This document shows positions 23,076-30,137 of a DNA stretch of 34,806 bases, in pieces. Each line of letters opens with the position of its first letter. The first letter of the stretch is position 1. The position numbers and the translations under genes were made by a program. Below the pieces are notes generated by a model. It worked only from the letters and a program-made list of their open reading frames with translations. It was not told the origin of the DNA and searched no databases. Source of the stretch: Streptomyces tendae (GTDB lineage Bacteria > Actinomycetota > Actinomycetes > Streptomycetales > Streptomycetaceae); assembly GCF_014650435.1 (NCBI RefSeq), contig NZ_BMUY01000028.1, positions 1 through 34,806 on the forward strand, read 5' to 3'.

Positions 23076-24461
23076 GTGGCGGGGGACGACTTCGCGGCGC
23101 TGCTTCGGGAGCTGAAGGAGCGGTCCGGGCTCAGTTACGGGGCACTCGGCAAGCGGCTGCACATGAGCGGCTCGACCCTGCACCGGTACGTCAGCGGGGA
23201 GGTGGTTCCGGTCGAGTTCGCGCCCGTCGAACGCCTCGCCCGGGTCTGCCGGGCGACGCCCGACGAACTGCTCGAACTCCACCGCCGTTGGATCCGCGCG
23301 GACGCGCTGCGCGGCGTGAAGAAGGACGAGCCCGAGGGGGCCGACGAGAGCGGCGGGAGCAGGGAGAGCGAGGGGACCGGAACCAAGGGGATCGAGGGCG
23401 CCGAGAGCGCGGTAGCGGACAGCGCCGCGTCGGCCCCGACGCCGTCGGAAGCGCCGTCCGCTCCGGAGGCCGGCCCCGTACCGGTCACCCCACCAGCCCC
23501 GGACGCCACCCCCGTACCTGGCAGCACCCCGCTCGCCCCCGACGCCTCCGGTCCGGCCCGGCGCCGGGTGCCGCGCGCCGCCCTCTACGCCGCGACCGGC
23601 GTCGTCGCCGTCAGCGCCGCGGTGGCGCTCGTGGCCAACCTCGTGTCGAGCCCGGACGACGACGGCCGGCGCGGTCCTGCCGGAGCCGTCGCGCAGTCCT
23701 CCGCGTCGGTGTCCGGGACCGCGACCGGGCCGGGATCCCCGAGCCCGAGCGCGTCCACGTCCTCACCGTCCGCCTCCGCCTCCGCGTCCCCGTCCGGAGC
23801 CTCCCCGGCCTCACCGTCCCGTCCGGCCACCGCCCCGCCGAGCCGCCAGGCACCCGCCGCCGGGCCCCCGCTCACCGTGTCGACCACCCCGTACTACTGG
23901 GACGTGCCCTGCGACCACGCCTTCCTGGTCGACCGCAGCCCGAAGAACGTGCCCAAGCCCCCGCCCCAGCAGGACGCCGTCGGCTGGGCCACCCCCCTCA
24001 ACGCGGTCTCCGCGAACCGGCAGACGGTGGTCCTCACCGTGCAGGGCACCGGCCCGGAGACGGTGGTCCTGGAGGACCTGCACGTGCGGGTGAAGAGCAG
24101 CGGAACGCCGCTGGACTGGGACCAGTACGTGATGGGCAACGGCTGCGGCGGCCAGGTGCACGTCACCGCCTTCGACGTCTCGCTCGACCTCGGCACGCCG
24201 ACGGCCACGCCGATCGGGGGCCAGCGGGACTTCCCGTACAGCGTCAGCGAGTCCGACCCCGAGGTCTTCCAGGTCGCCGCGCACACCAGCGGCCACGACG
24301 TCAGCTGGGAGCTGGAACTGGAGTGGTCCAGCGGAGGCCGGCACGGCACGACGCGCATCGACGACAACGGCAAGCCGTTTCGCACCAGCGCCTCCCGGGA
24401 CGACTCCTACTACGCGTACCCCCTCGGCAGCGACGCCTGGGAGCTGGTCGAGGGAGGCTGA
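23076..24461 (+). CDS. Membrane-anchored XRE-type regulator with extracellular domain
   Basis: The 461-residue protein starts with a helix-turn-helix of XRE type (5-60; SGLSYGALGKRLHMSGSTLH, then RYVSGEVVP), an acidic Ser/Pro-rich linker, one membrane helix (about 168-188, ALYAATGVVAVSAAVALVA), a Ser/Pro/Ala stalk, and an extracellular domain (about 270-461) with paired Cys and WDVPCDHAFLVDR, which I know only as a Streptomyces-type domain without a function. The topology puts the DNA-binding part inside and the sensor outside. I chose the GTG at 23076 because GGGAGGAAC lies directly before it; ATG 23055 is less likely. It is divergent from the DUF4232 lipoprotein gene. Confidence 0.85.
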   Translation: MAGDDFAALLRELKERSGLSYGALGKRLHMSGSTLHRYVSGEVVPVEFAPVERLARVCRATPDELLELHRRWIRADALRGVKKDEPEGADESGGSRESEGTGTKGIEGAESAVADSAASAPTPSEAPSAPEAGPVPVTPPAPDATPVPGSTPLAPDASGPARRRVPRAALYAATGVVAVSAAVALVANLVSSPDDDGRRGPAGAVAQSSASVSGTATGPGSPSPSASTSSPSASASASPSGASPASPSRPATAPPSRQAPAAGPPLTVSTTPYYWDVPCDHAFLVDRSPKNVPKPPPQQDAVGWATPLNAVSANRQTVVLTVQGTGPETVVLEDLHVRVKSSGTPLDWDQYVMGNGCGGQVHVTAFDVSLDLGTPTATPIGGQRDFPYSVSESDPEVFQVAAHTSGHDVSWELELEWSSGGRHGTTRIDDNGKPFRTSASRDDSYYAYPLGSDAWELVEGG

Positions 24462-24479
24462 GGCGGGCCGGGGCGCGGC

Positions 24480-24563
24480 ACCGGGACGGACGGCAGGGCA
24501 TCGGGGGACCGGGACGGACGGCAGGGCATCGGGGGACCGGGACGGACGGCAGGGCATCGGAGC
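24480..24563. repeat. Three 28-bp tandem repeats
   Basis: Three abutting 28-base copies start at 24480, 24508 and 24536. The first two are identical (unit begins ACCGGGACGGACGGCAGGGC); the third differs in its last three bases at two positions. They fill the gap after the HTH regulator gene, have no spacers between them, and are not a CRISPR array. A GC-rich leader with TTGACC follows before the methyltransferase. Confidence 0.95.
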
Positions 24564-24653
24564 ACCGGGCGGCGGCAAGTGCGGCCGGGGGATAGGTTGT
24601 TGACCACACGACCGGTTCGCTTCGTCAGGCGACATCCGAAAGGTGGGACGCGC

Positions 24654-25556
24654 ATGCCCGGTGACGCCCTCAGCCAGGACCCCGCGGAGCTGCGGAGGAG
24701 GATCGACAGCAGCAAGGCGCACCCGGCGCGGGTCTACGACGTCTTCCTCGGCGGCAAGGACCACTACCCCGCCGACCTCGCCGCCGCGGCCGCCGGGCTC
24801 GCCGCCAACCCGCGGGGCTACCTCGACGTACGGCACAACCGCGACTTCCTGCGGCGTGCGGTGACCGCGCTCGCCCGCGAGGACGGCATCCGGCAGTTCC
24901 TCGACATCGGCACCGGGCTGCCGACCGCCGAGAACGTGCACCAGATCGCCCAGCGCATCGCTCCCGAGTCGCGGGTCGTCTACGTCGACAACGACCCGGT
25001 CGTGCTCGCCCACGCCCGTGCCCTGCTCACCAGCGGTCCCGAGGGGCGCACGGACTACATCGACGCCGACCTGAAGAGCCCGGCGCGGATCCTCGAACAG
25101 GCCGCCGAGACCCTGGATCTCAGCCGCCCCGTCGCCCTCTGCCTGGTCGCCATCCTGCACTTCGTCGAGGACGAGGAGGCGTACCCGATCGTCCGCGAGC
25201 TGATGGACGCGCTGCCCGCCGGCAGCCGGCTCGTCCTCAGCCACCTCACGGAGGACCTCAACCCGGAGAACATCCGCGCGGTCCAGCGGACGTACACGGA
25301 ACGGGGGTTCACCTTCGTGCTGCGGTCCCGCAAGGACGTCGAGCGCTTCTTCACCGAGACCGGTCTGGAGCTGGCCGAGCCGGGGGTCGTCCCCGTGCAC
25401 CACTGGCGGCAGGACCACGCGGCACCGGTGCCGGAGCAGCCGGAGGCGTCGTACCTCGCCGAGCTCGACGACATCGAGAAGGTCCGCTACAAGGACATCA
25501 ACGACGTCACGGACGCGGACATCAACGTGTACGGCGGTCTGGGCGTCAAGGGCTGA
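24654..25556 (+). CDS. SAM-dependent methyltransferase, DUF574/Methyltransf_19 family
   Basis: The 300-residue protein carries the family hallmark ARVYDVFLGGKDHYPAD (25-41), the SAM loop FLDIGTGLPT (about 82-91), acidic ribose contact VYVDNDPVVL, and a late LCLVAILHFVED block. These proteins are greatly expanded in Streptomyces; most lack an assigned substrate. The ATG at 24654 follows AAGGTGGGA by 6-7 bases. Its last 14 bases including TGA are duplicated in tandem just downstream. It stands alone between the repeat array and an aminotransferase. Confidence 0.92.
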   Translation: MPGDALSQDPAELRRRIDSSKAHPARVYDVFLGGKDHYPADLAAAAAGLAANPRGYLDVRHNRDFLRRAVTALAREDGIRQFLDIGTGLPTAENVHQIAQRIAPESRVVYVDNDPVVLAHARALLTSGPEGRTDYIDADLKSPARILEQAAETLDLSRPVALCLVAILHFVEDEEAYPIVRELMDALPAGSRLVLSHLTEDLNPENIRAVQRTYTERGFTFVLRSRKDVERFFTETGLELAEPGVVPVHHWRQDHAAPVPEQPEASYLAELDDIEKVRYKDINDVTDADINVYGGLGVKG

Positions 25557-25570
25557 GCGTCAAGGGCTGA
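25543..25570 (+). repeat. 14-bp tandem duplication covering the methyltransferase stop codon
   Basis: GCGTCAAGGGCTGA occurs twice in direct abutment (25543-25556, 25557-25570). The first copy ends with the real stop codon, so the second lies in untranslated sequence. Confidence 0.9.
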
Positions 25571-25673
25571 CGGCTCTGCGCTCGGAACCCCGCACCGACG
25601 GTCGCACGTCGCACGGGTGTCCGGATCGCGGAAAGTCGCCTGTAGACGGCACCTATTTCTTTACGCTGCGCGC

Positions 25674-26900
25674 ATGACCGTGACTGAGAACGCGCCCGCC
25701 GCCACCGCTCCACTGCCGCCGCTTGCCGCGCGGGCCCGGTCGATCGGCGGTTCGCCCGTACGCGACATCCTCGCCGTCACGGCCCGCCCCGAGGTGATCA
25801 ACTTCGCGGGCGGGCTGCCGGCTCCCGAGCTGTTCGACGCGGAGGGTATCGCCGCCGCGTACCGGGACGTCCTCGCCGAGACGCCCGCGCGGGCCCTGCA
25901 GTACTCCACGACCGAGGGCGAGCCCACCCTGCGGGCCGCGCTCGCCGCCCGTGCCTCGGCCCGCGGTCTGGCCACCGGCGCCGACGACATCCTCGTCACC
26001 ACCGGCTCGCAGCAGGCCCTCTCGCTCCTCGCCACCGCCCTGCTCGAACCCGGCGACACCGTCCTCGTCGAACGCCCCTGCTACCTGGCCGCGCTCCAGG
26101 CATTCGGCCTGGCGGGTGCCCGGGTGGTGGCCGTGCCCGGGGACGAGGACGGGATCGACCCCGGGGCGCTGGAGGAGCTGGTGGTGCGCGAGCGCCCGAA
26201 GCTGCTCTACACGGTCCCCACCTTCTCCAACCCCACCGGCCGCACCCTGTCCGCCGCCCGCCGGGCCGCCGTCGCCGAGGTCGCGGGCCGGTGCGGCCTG
26301 TGGATCGTCGAGGACGACCCGTACGGCGAGCTGCGCTTCGAGGGCGAGCGGGTGCCGTGGATCGCCTCGTACGAGGGTGCCCGGGACCGGACCGTGCTGC
26401 TGGGCTCCTTCTCCAAGGTCATGGCGCCCGGCCTGCGGCTGGGCTGGCTGCGGGCGCCGGCCGGGCTGCGCCGGGCCTGCGCGGTCGCCAAGCAGGCCGC
26501 CGACCTGCACACCCCGACCGTCAACCAGCTCGCCGCCGCCCGCTACCTGGCCGACCGGGACCTGGACGCCCACGTCGCCCGCGTCGCCGCCGTCTACGGG
26601 GAGCGCCGGGACGCCATGCTGGCGGGCCTCGCGGACGCGCTCCCGGCGGGGTCGGTGTGGACGCGCCCCGAGGGCGGCATGTTCCTGTGGGCCCGGCTGC
26701 CCGACGGGTACGACACCACCGCCCTGCTCCCCGAGGTGGTCCGGCACAACGTGGCGTACGTCCCCGGCGCCCCCTTCCACGCCGGTGAGCCCGACCGCGC
26801 CACGCTGCGGCTCTGCTTCGTGACGCAGACGCCGGACGAGATCGCGGAGGGGCTGCGGCGGCTGGGGGAGGGGCTGGCGGTGGTGCGTCCGGCGACGTAG
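25674..26900 (+). CDS. PLP-dependent class I/II aminotransferase
   Basis: The 408-residue protein is a fold-type I aminotransferase without the GntR domain of MocR proteins. It has INFAGGLPAPELF, TTGSQQALSLLA, SNPTGRTLS (PLP-contacting Asn), DDPYGELRF, Lys248 in GSFSKVMAPGLRLGW, which binds PLP, and the final RLCFVTQTPDEI. It is closest in style to 2-aminoadipate or aromatic/valine-pyruvate transaminases; the substrate is not readable from sequence. The ATG has no ribosome site and TACGCT (25662-25667) ends 6 bases before it, suggesting a leaderless transcript. It is followed after 61 bases by the N-acetyltransferase gene on the same strand. Confidence 0.92.
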   Translation: MTVTENAPAATAPLPPLAARARSIGGSPVRDILAVTARPEVINFAGGLPAPELFDAEGIAAAYRDVLAETPARALQYSTTEGEPTLRAALAARASARGLATGADDILVTTGSQQALSLLATALLEPGDTVLVERPCYLAALQAFGLAGARVVAVPGDEDGIDPGALEELVVRERPKLLYTVPTFSNPTGRTLSAARRAAVAEVAGRCGLWIVEDDPYGELRFEGERVPWIASYEGARDRTVLLGSFSKVMAPGLRLGWLRAPAGLRRACAVAKQAADLHTPTVNQLAAARYLADRDLDAHVARVAAVYGERRDAMLAGLADALPAGSVWTRPEGGMFLWARLPDGYDTTALLPEVVRHNVAYVPGAPFHAGEPDRATLRLCFVTQTPDEIAEGLRRLGEGLAVVRPAT

Positions 26901-26938
26901 GTCGCGTCGTAGGACCAACGGCTGAGGGCGCGGGTGCC

Positions 26939-26958
26939 ATCACCACACGTACGGTGAT
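26939..26958 (+). promoter_or_regulatory. Inverted repeat over the -10 box of the N-acetyltransferase gene
   Basis: ATCACC (26939-26944) and GGTGAT (26953-26958) form an inverted repeat with an 8-base spacer. It covers TACGGT (26950-26955), a -10 candidate only 6 bases before the ATG, so a bound regulator would block the promoter. Confidence 0.5.
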
Positions 26959-26961
26959 GCC

Positions 26962-27801
26962 ATGTCTGACAGTGCCCGGACGAAGACACCCTTCTTGCTG
27001 GACGCCTACTTCGAGTGCATCGGCTGGGCGGGCGGTCGGCGCCCCGACGCGGCCACCCTCCGGGGGGTGCAACTCGCCCACCTGCGGGCCATCCCCTTCG
27101 AGAACCTCGACGCCCTCGGCGGCCGGGCCCCTTCGCTCGACCTCGCCGACCTCACGGCCAAGCTGGTGCACGGCCGTCGGCGCGGCGGCTACTGCTACGA
27201 GCACAACACCCTCTACGCGGCGGCCCTCGAGGCGCTCGGCGTGCGGGTGACCCGCCTGACCGCACGGGTCGTCGTCGGCGCCGACCGCTTCGAGGACCGT
27301 CCGCGCACCCACATGGCCCTCCTTGCCGAACTGCCCGGCGAACCGCGGCCGTACCTCGCCGACGTCGGCTTCGGCGCCGTCGGCTCCCTGCTGGAACCGG
27401 TGCCGCTGACCGCGGACACCGAGTTCCACGACGCCGGACGCCGGCACCGGCTGGTGCACACGCCGCACCGGGGACCCCTGGAGACATGGGTGCTCCAGGC
27501 CCACCTGGCGGGCGGCTGGCAGGCGCAGTACGCCTTCACCCTGGAGCCGTTCGAGCCGTCCGACTACGAGGTGATCAACTGGCACATCGCCACGAACCCG
27601 CGCTCCCCCTTCGCCCGGCGCCCCTACGTCCAGCGCCTCACCCCGGACGCCCACCTGCTCCTCGACGGCGACCGCGTCACCGTGACGCGCGCCGACGGCA
27701 CGGCCACCGAGCGGAAACTGACGGACGAGACGGAGGCACGCCGGACGCTGGCGGAGGAGTTCGGCATCGACGTACCGGACGGTCTGACGCTACTGCGGTG
27801 A
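26962..27801 (+). CDS. Arylamine N-acetyltransferase
   Basis: NAT enzymes transfer acetyl from acetyl-CoA to arylamines and arylhydrazines, and relatives act as amide synthases in antibiotic assembly. The 279-residue product has the catalytic triad C78 (RGGYCYEHN), H117 (RTHMALL) and D134 (YLADVGFG), plus IPFENLD near residue 45. Length is normal for bacterial NAT. The ATG is probably leaderless. The 3' end overlaps the tail of the opposite-strand HTH gene by 12 bases. No ansamycin synthesis genes are in the window, so a general detoxifying role is more likely than ring closure (inference). Confidence 0.93.
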   Translation: MSDSARTKTPFLLDAYFECIGWAGGRRPDAATLRGVQLAHLRAIPFENLDALGGRAPSLDLADLTAKLVHGRRRGGYCYEHNTLYAAALEALGVRVTRLTARVVVGADRFEDRPRTHMALLAELPGEPRPYLADVGFGAVGSLLEPVPLTADTEFHDAGRRHRLVHTPHRGPLETWVLQAHLAGGWQAQYAFTLEPFEPSDYEVINWHIATNPRSPFARRPYVQRLTPDAHLLLDGDRVTVTRADGTATERKLTDETEARRTLAEEFGIDVPDGLTLLR

Positions 27802-28623
27802 GGCGGGCGCGCCCACACGGGCCTCGACGCACTCCCGTTCCCCGTCGGGGGACGCGGGGCGGAAGCAGGCCCGGACGGTGGTGCCGGAGCGGGCCGCGGC
27901 CATGCCGGTGTAGACGTAGGTCTCCGTGTCGTCCCGGTTCGCGACGCGCACCTCGTGGGCCGGGCCGCCCGCCGCGACCTCCACCCGGTCGCCGATCGCC
28001 GTCCCCCAGGCCCGGGCCCAGCTCGCGCCGCACTTGCGGCTGTGGCGCAGCTCCACGTGGGCGCCGGTGGCGGTGCGGTACGTGGTGAGCGTGTCGGGGT
28101 TGATGCCGCAGATCAGGCGTATCGGGTCCAGGCCCTCGCAGGCGGCGCCGCGGCACTGCGGACCGGTGGAGTGGGGGACGGGGGCCGACAGCGGTTCGTC
28201 GTCCGCCGTGCCCCGGCCCGGCAGCAGGAAGAGCGCCAGCGCGATGCCGCCCGCGAGCAGGACGTACGCCGACGCCAGCACCACCATCAGCCAGCCCCTG
28301 CGCCCGTGCGGGCGCACCGGGTCCGGTGCGGGTCGCGCCGCGGGGGGCCGCGGGGTGGGGGCGGGCGCGGCGAGGGCGGCCCCGCGGGCGCTCCACTGCG
28401 CCTCGGCGATCTCCCACAGGGCCGTCAGCCGCCCCTCGGGCTCGTCCGCGACCCGGCACAGGTCCACCACGGCCTGCCGAGGGGGCAGGGCCCTGCCGTT
28501 GAGGTAGCGCTCCCACGAGGACTTGCTGTACGCCGTGCGCTCCGCCAGCGCGGCCAGGCTCAGTCCGGTGCGCGCCCTCAGCTCCCGCAGCGCCGCGACC
28601 AGCGGGGTGTGCTCCGTGGTCAC
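27790..28623 (-). CDS. Membrane-anchored XRE-type regulator with DUF2690 domain
   Basis: The 277-residue protein has an N-terminal XRE-type HTH (about 8-70, ALRELRARTGLSLAALAERT, then YSKSSWERYLNGRALPP), a Pro-rich linker, one membrane helix (110-134, WLMVVLASAYVLLAGGIALA) and an extracellular DUF2690-like domain (about 155-250) with paired cysteines. Its HTH is a clear paralogue of the upstream gene's. The GTG at 28623 lies in GTGA overlapping that gene's stop, so the two are translationally coupled. No earlier start gives a plausible protein. DUF2690 proteins are secreted or membrane-bound in Streptomyces, with function unknown. Confidence 0.87.
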   Translation of the reverse strand: MTTEHTPLVAALRELRARTGLSLAALAERTAYSKSSWERYLNGRALPPRQAVVDLCRVADEPEGRLTALWEIAEAQWSARGAALAAPAPTPRPPAARPAPDPVRPHGRRGWLMVVLASAYVLLAGGIALALFLLPGRGTADDEPLSAPVPHSTGPQCRGAACEGLDPIRLICGINPDTLTTYRTATGAHVELRHSRKCGASWARAWGTAIGDRVEVAAGGPAHEVRVANRDDTETYVYTGMAAARSGTTVRACFRPASPDGERECVEARVGAPASPQ

Positions 28624-29417
28624 CGCGGATCCGCCGTCCGCAGCACCTGCCAGGTGTGGGGCCCGACGACACCGTCCACGACCAGTCCGTTCCGCTTCTG
28701 GAGGTTGACGACCGCCCGTTGGGTGTTCGGTCCGAAGACCCCGTCTATGTCCCCGGGGGACACTCCGGCCCGGCGCAACAGGCACTGTGCCTCGGCCACT
28801 TCGGCGCCGACGTGCGTGTACGCCACGATCGCCTTCGTCGTCCGGCTCAGGCCCGCGTACCAGCGGCCCCCGCTGCGTTCCAGACGGCACGTGTAGACCA
28901 CCGGCACGAGGGACTCCGTCACCGTGGACGGGGTCGCCGCGACGGAGTCGGCGCGCGCGTGCTCGAGCTGGGAGCGGAGTTCGGCGTTGCGTACGGCCAG
29001 GAGAAGCGCCAGCGAGACGGACAGCACCAGGGCCACCGCTCCCGCCCTGACCAGCAGGCGCGGGTAACTCCCGTACGACCGCTGCTCCGTAGCCGGTTCA
29101 GCCGACGGCGGTGGCTCGCTCAGCGGGACGTCGACCGCGGGGCCTTTGCCCTCGCCCCAGTGCTCGGCGGCGGTCTCGTGCAGGGCCAGCAGGCGGACCG
29201 GGTCGAGGCCGCCGACGCGGGCCGCCGCCTCGACGGCCTCCCGGGGAGGCAGCGACCTGCCGTTGAGGTAGCGCTGCCACGACCTCGCGCTGTAGCCGGT
29301 CTTGGCGGCGAGCTGACGCGTGCTCAACCCGCCCCGGTCCTTCAGCGCCCTCAGTCGCACGATCAAGTGGTGGACCTGAGGGTGCAGCCCTGCGGGCAGC
29401 GGCTTCCAACGCGGCAT
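28620..29417 (-). CDS. Membrane-anchored XRE-type regulator with peptidoglycan-binding domain
   Basis: The 265-residue protein has an XRE-type HTH (about 17-85; LSTRQLAAKTGYSARSWQRY), one membrane helix (about 120-142, LVRAGAVALVLSVSLALLLA), a short coiled segment, and a C-terminal PG_binding_1 domain (about 204-260; DIDGVFGPNTQRAVVNLQ). Cytoplasmic DNA binding and an outward wall-binding module in one chain suggest a one-component sensor of cell-wall state (inference). It is the first gene of a coupled pair with the DUF2690 regulator and is divergent from a secreted protein with two copies of the same wall-binding domain. Confidence 0.88.
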   Translation of the reverse strand: MPRWKPLPAGLHPQVHHLIVRLRALKDRGGLSTRQLAAKTGYSARSWQRYLNGRSLPPREAVEAAARVGGLDPVRLLALHETAAEHWGEGKGPAVDVPLSEPPPSAEPATEQRSYGSYPRLLVRAGAVALVLSVSLALLLAVRNAELRSQLEHARADSVAATPSTVTESLVPVVYTCRLERSGGRWYAGLSRTTKAIVAYTHVGAEVAEAQCLLRRAGVSPGDIDGVFGPNTQRAVVNLQKRNGLVVDGVVGPHTWQVLRTADPR

Positions 29418-29528
29418 GTGTCCCCCAGTCGTCGAGGCGGCCGTCCCACCGTAGCGACTCGGTCGGCGACGTCCGAGCAGGTCAAGCGGCGGGACGTCCC
29501 GGGATGCCGTCGTCTCGGAGCCGTCGGT

Positions 29529-29564
29529 GGCCCCCAGGTGCGGCGAACGCGCACGCTGGGGGCC
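29529..29564. other. Strong hairpin in the divergent promoter region of the wall-binding genes
   Basis: GGCCCCCAGGTGCG (29529-29542) pairs with 29550-29564 with a single bulged G, around a 7-base loop. It lies 40 bases before the secreted protein's ATG, in the 187-base divergent gap. It may be an operator, an attenuator in the leader, or a relic terminator. No -10 is certain nearby. Confidence 0.6.
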
Positions 29565-29604
29565 GACCAGGACAACGTACGTCGATCAAGGGGAACACGG
29601 CAGC

Positions 29605-30057
29605 ATGCGAGCACTCACGAAGGTACTTGTCGGCGTCACCACGGCAGCGGGGATCGCCGGCGGAGGACTGGTGACCGCGGGAACGGCCGGCGCGGTGCCC
29701 GCGCCCGTCCAGCGGTCCGCGAGTTCCGAGGTGGCGCCGCTCGCGGTGGTGAACCTCGGGCTGAGCACCGCGCAGGCGAAGGACTGGCAGTGCTCGCTGC
29801 GCGCTCTGGGCTACCTCCCCGGCAAGATCGACGGACGCCTCGGCACCGACAGCTGGAAGGCGGCGCAGCGGTTCTTCCGTGACCACAAGTGGTACAGCGA
29901 CGACATCGACGGGATCGTCGGGACCAACACGGTCATGGCGCTGCAGCGCATGCTGAACGTGAACCTCGACGCGAACCTCAAGGTCGACGGGATCGCCGGT
30001 CCGCGGACCAAGGCCGCGTTCTCCGATTTCGCCGACCTGCACCGGAGCCTTTGCTGA
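29605..30057 (+). CDS. Secreted protein with two peptidoglycan-binding-like units
   Basis: The 150-residue product has a Sec signal peptide (about 1-31; VLVGVTTAAGIAGGGLVTAG then AGA) and a mature region made of two PG_binding_1-like repeats: one from about 55 to 92 (QCSLRALGYLPGKIDGRLGT) and one from about 95 to 142 (DIDGIVGTNTVMALQRML, then VDGIAGPRTKAAF). There is no hydrolase domain, so it is likely a wall ligand or scaffold rather than an enzyme. It ends in Cys. GGGGA lies about 11 bases before the ATG, farther than ideal. It is divergent from the HTH regulator that carries the same type of domain outside the membrane. Confidence 0.86.
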   Translation: MRALTKVLVGVTTAAGIAGGGLVTAGTAGAVPAPVQRSASSEVAPLAVVNLGLSTAQAKDWQCSLRALGYLPGKIDGRLGTDSWKAAQRFFRDHKWYSDDIDGIVGTNTVMALQRMLNVNLDANLKVDGIAGPRTKAAFSDFADLHRSLC

Positions 30058-30080
30058 GCCGGTAGTACGACGGCACGACA

Positions 30081-30119
30081 CGCCGCGGCCCGCCCCCCGG
30101 GGGAGGACGGGCCGCGGTG
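30081..30119. terminator. Bidirectional hairpin between the secreted protein gene and argS
   Basis: CGCCGCGGCCCG (30081-30092) pairs with CGGGCCGCGGTG (30108-30119) with one G-U pair; the loop itself contains CCCCC and GGGGG that can pair. It serves two converging genes. Confidence 0.8.
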
Positions 30120-30137
30120 CCTCGCTGTCAGGTGCGC

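Noticed and set aside
24480..24563. CRISPR array
   Set aside because: The 28-bp units abut each other with no spacers, there are only three, and no cas genes are in the window.
29418..29604. ydaO-type c-di-AMP riboswitch before the secreted wall-binding gene
   Set aside because: The gap is too short to hold a promoter plus the riboswitch, and only one simple hairpin is visible.
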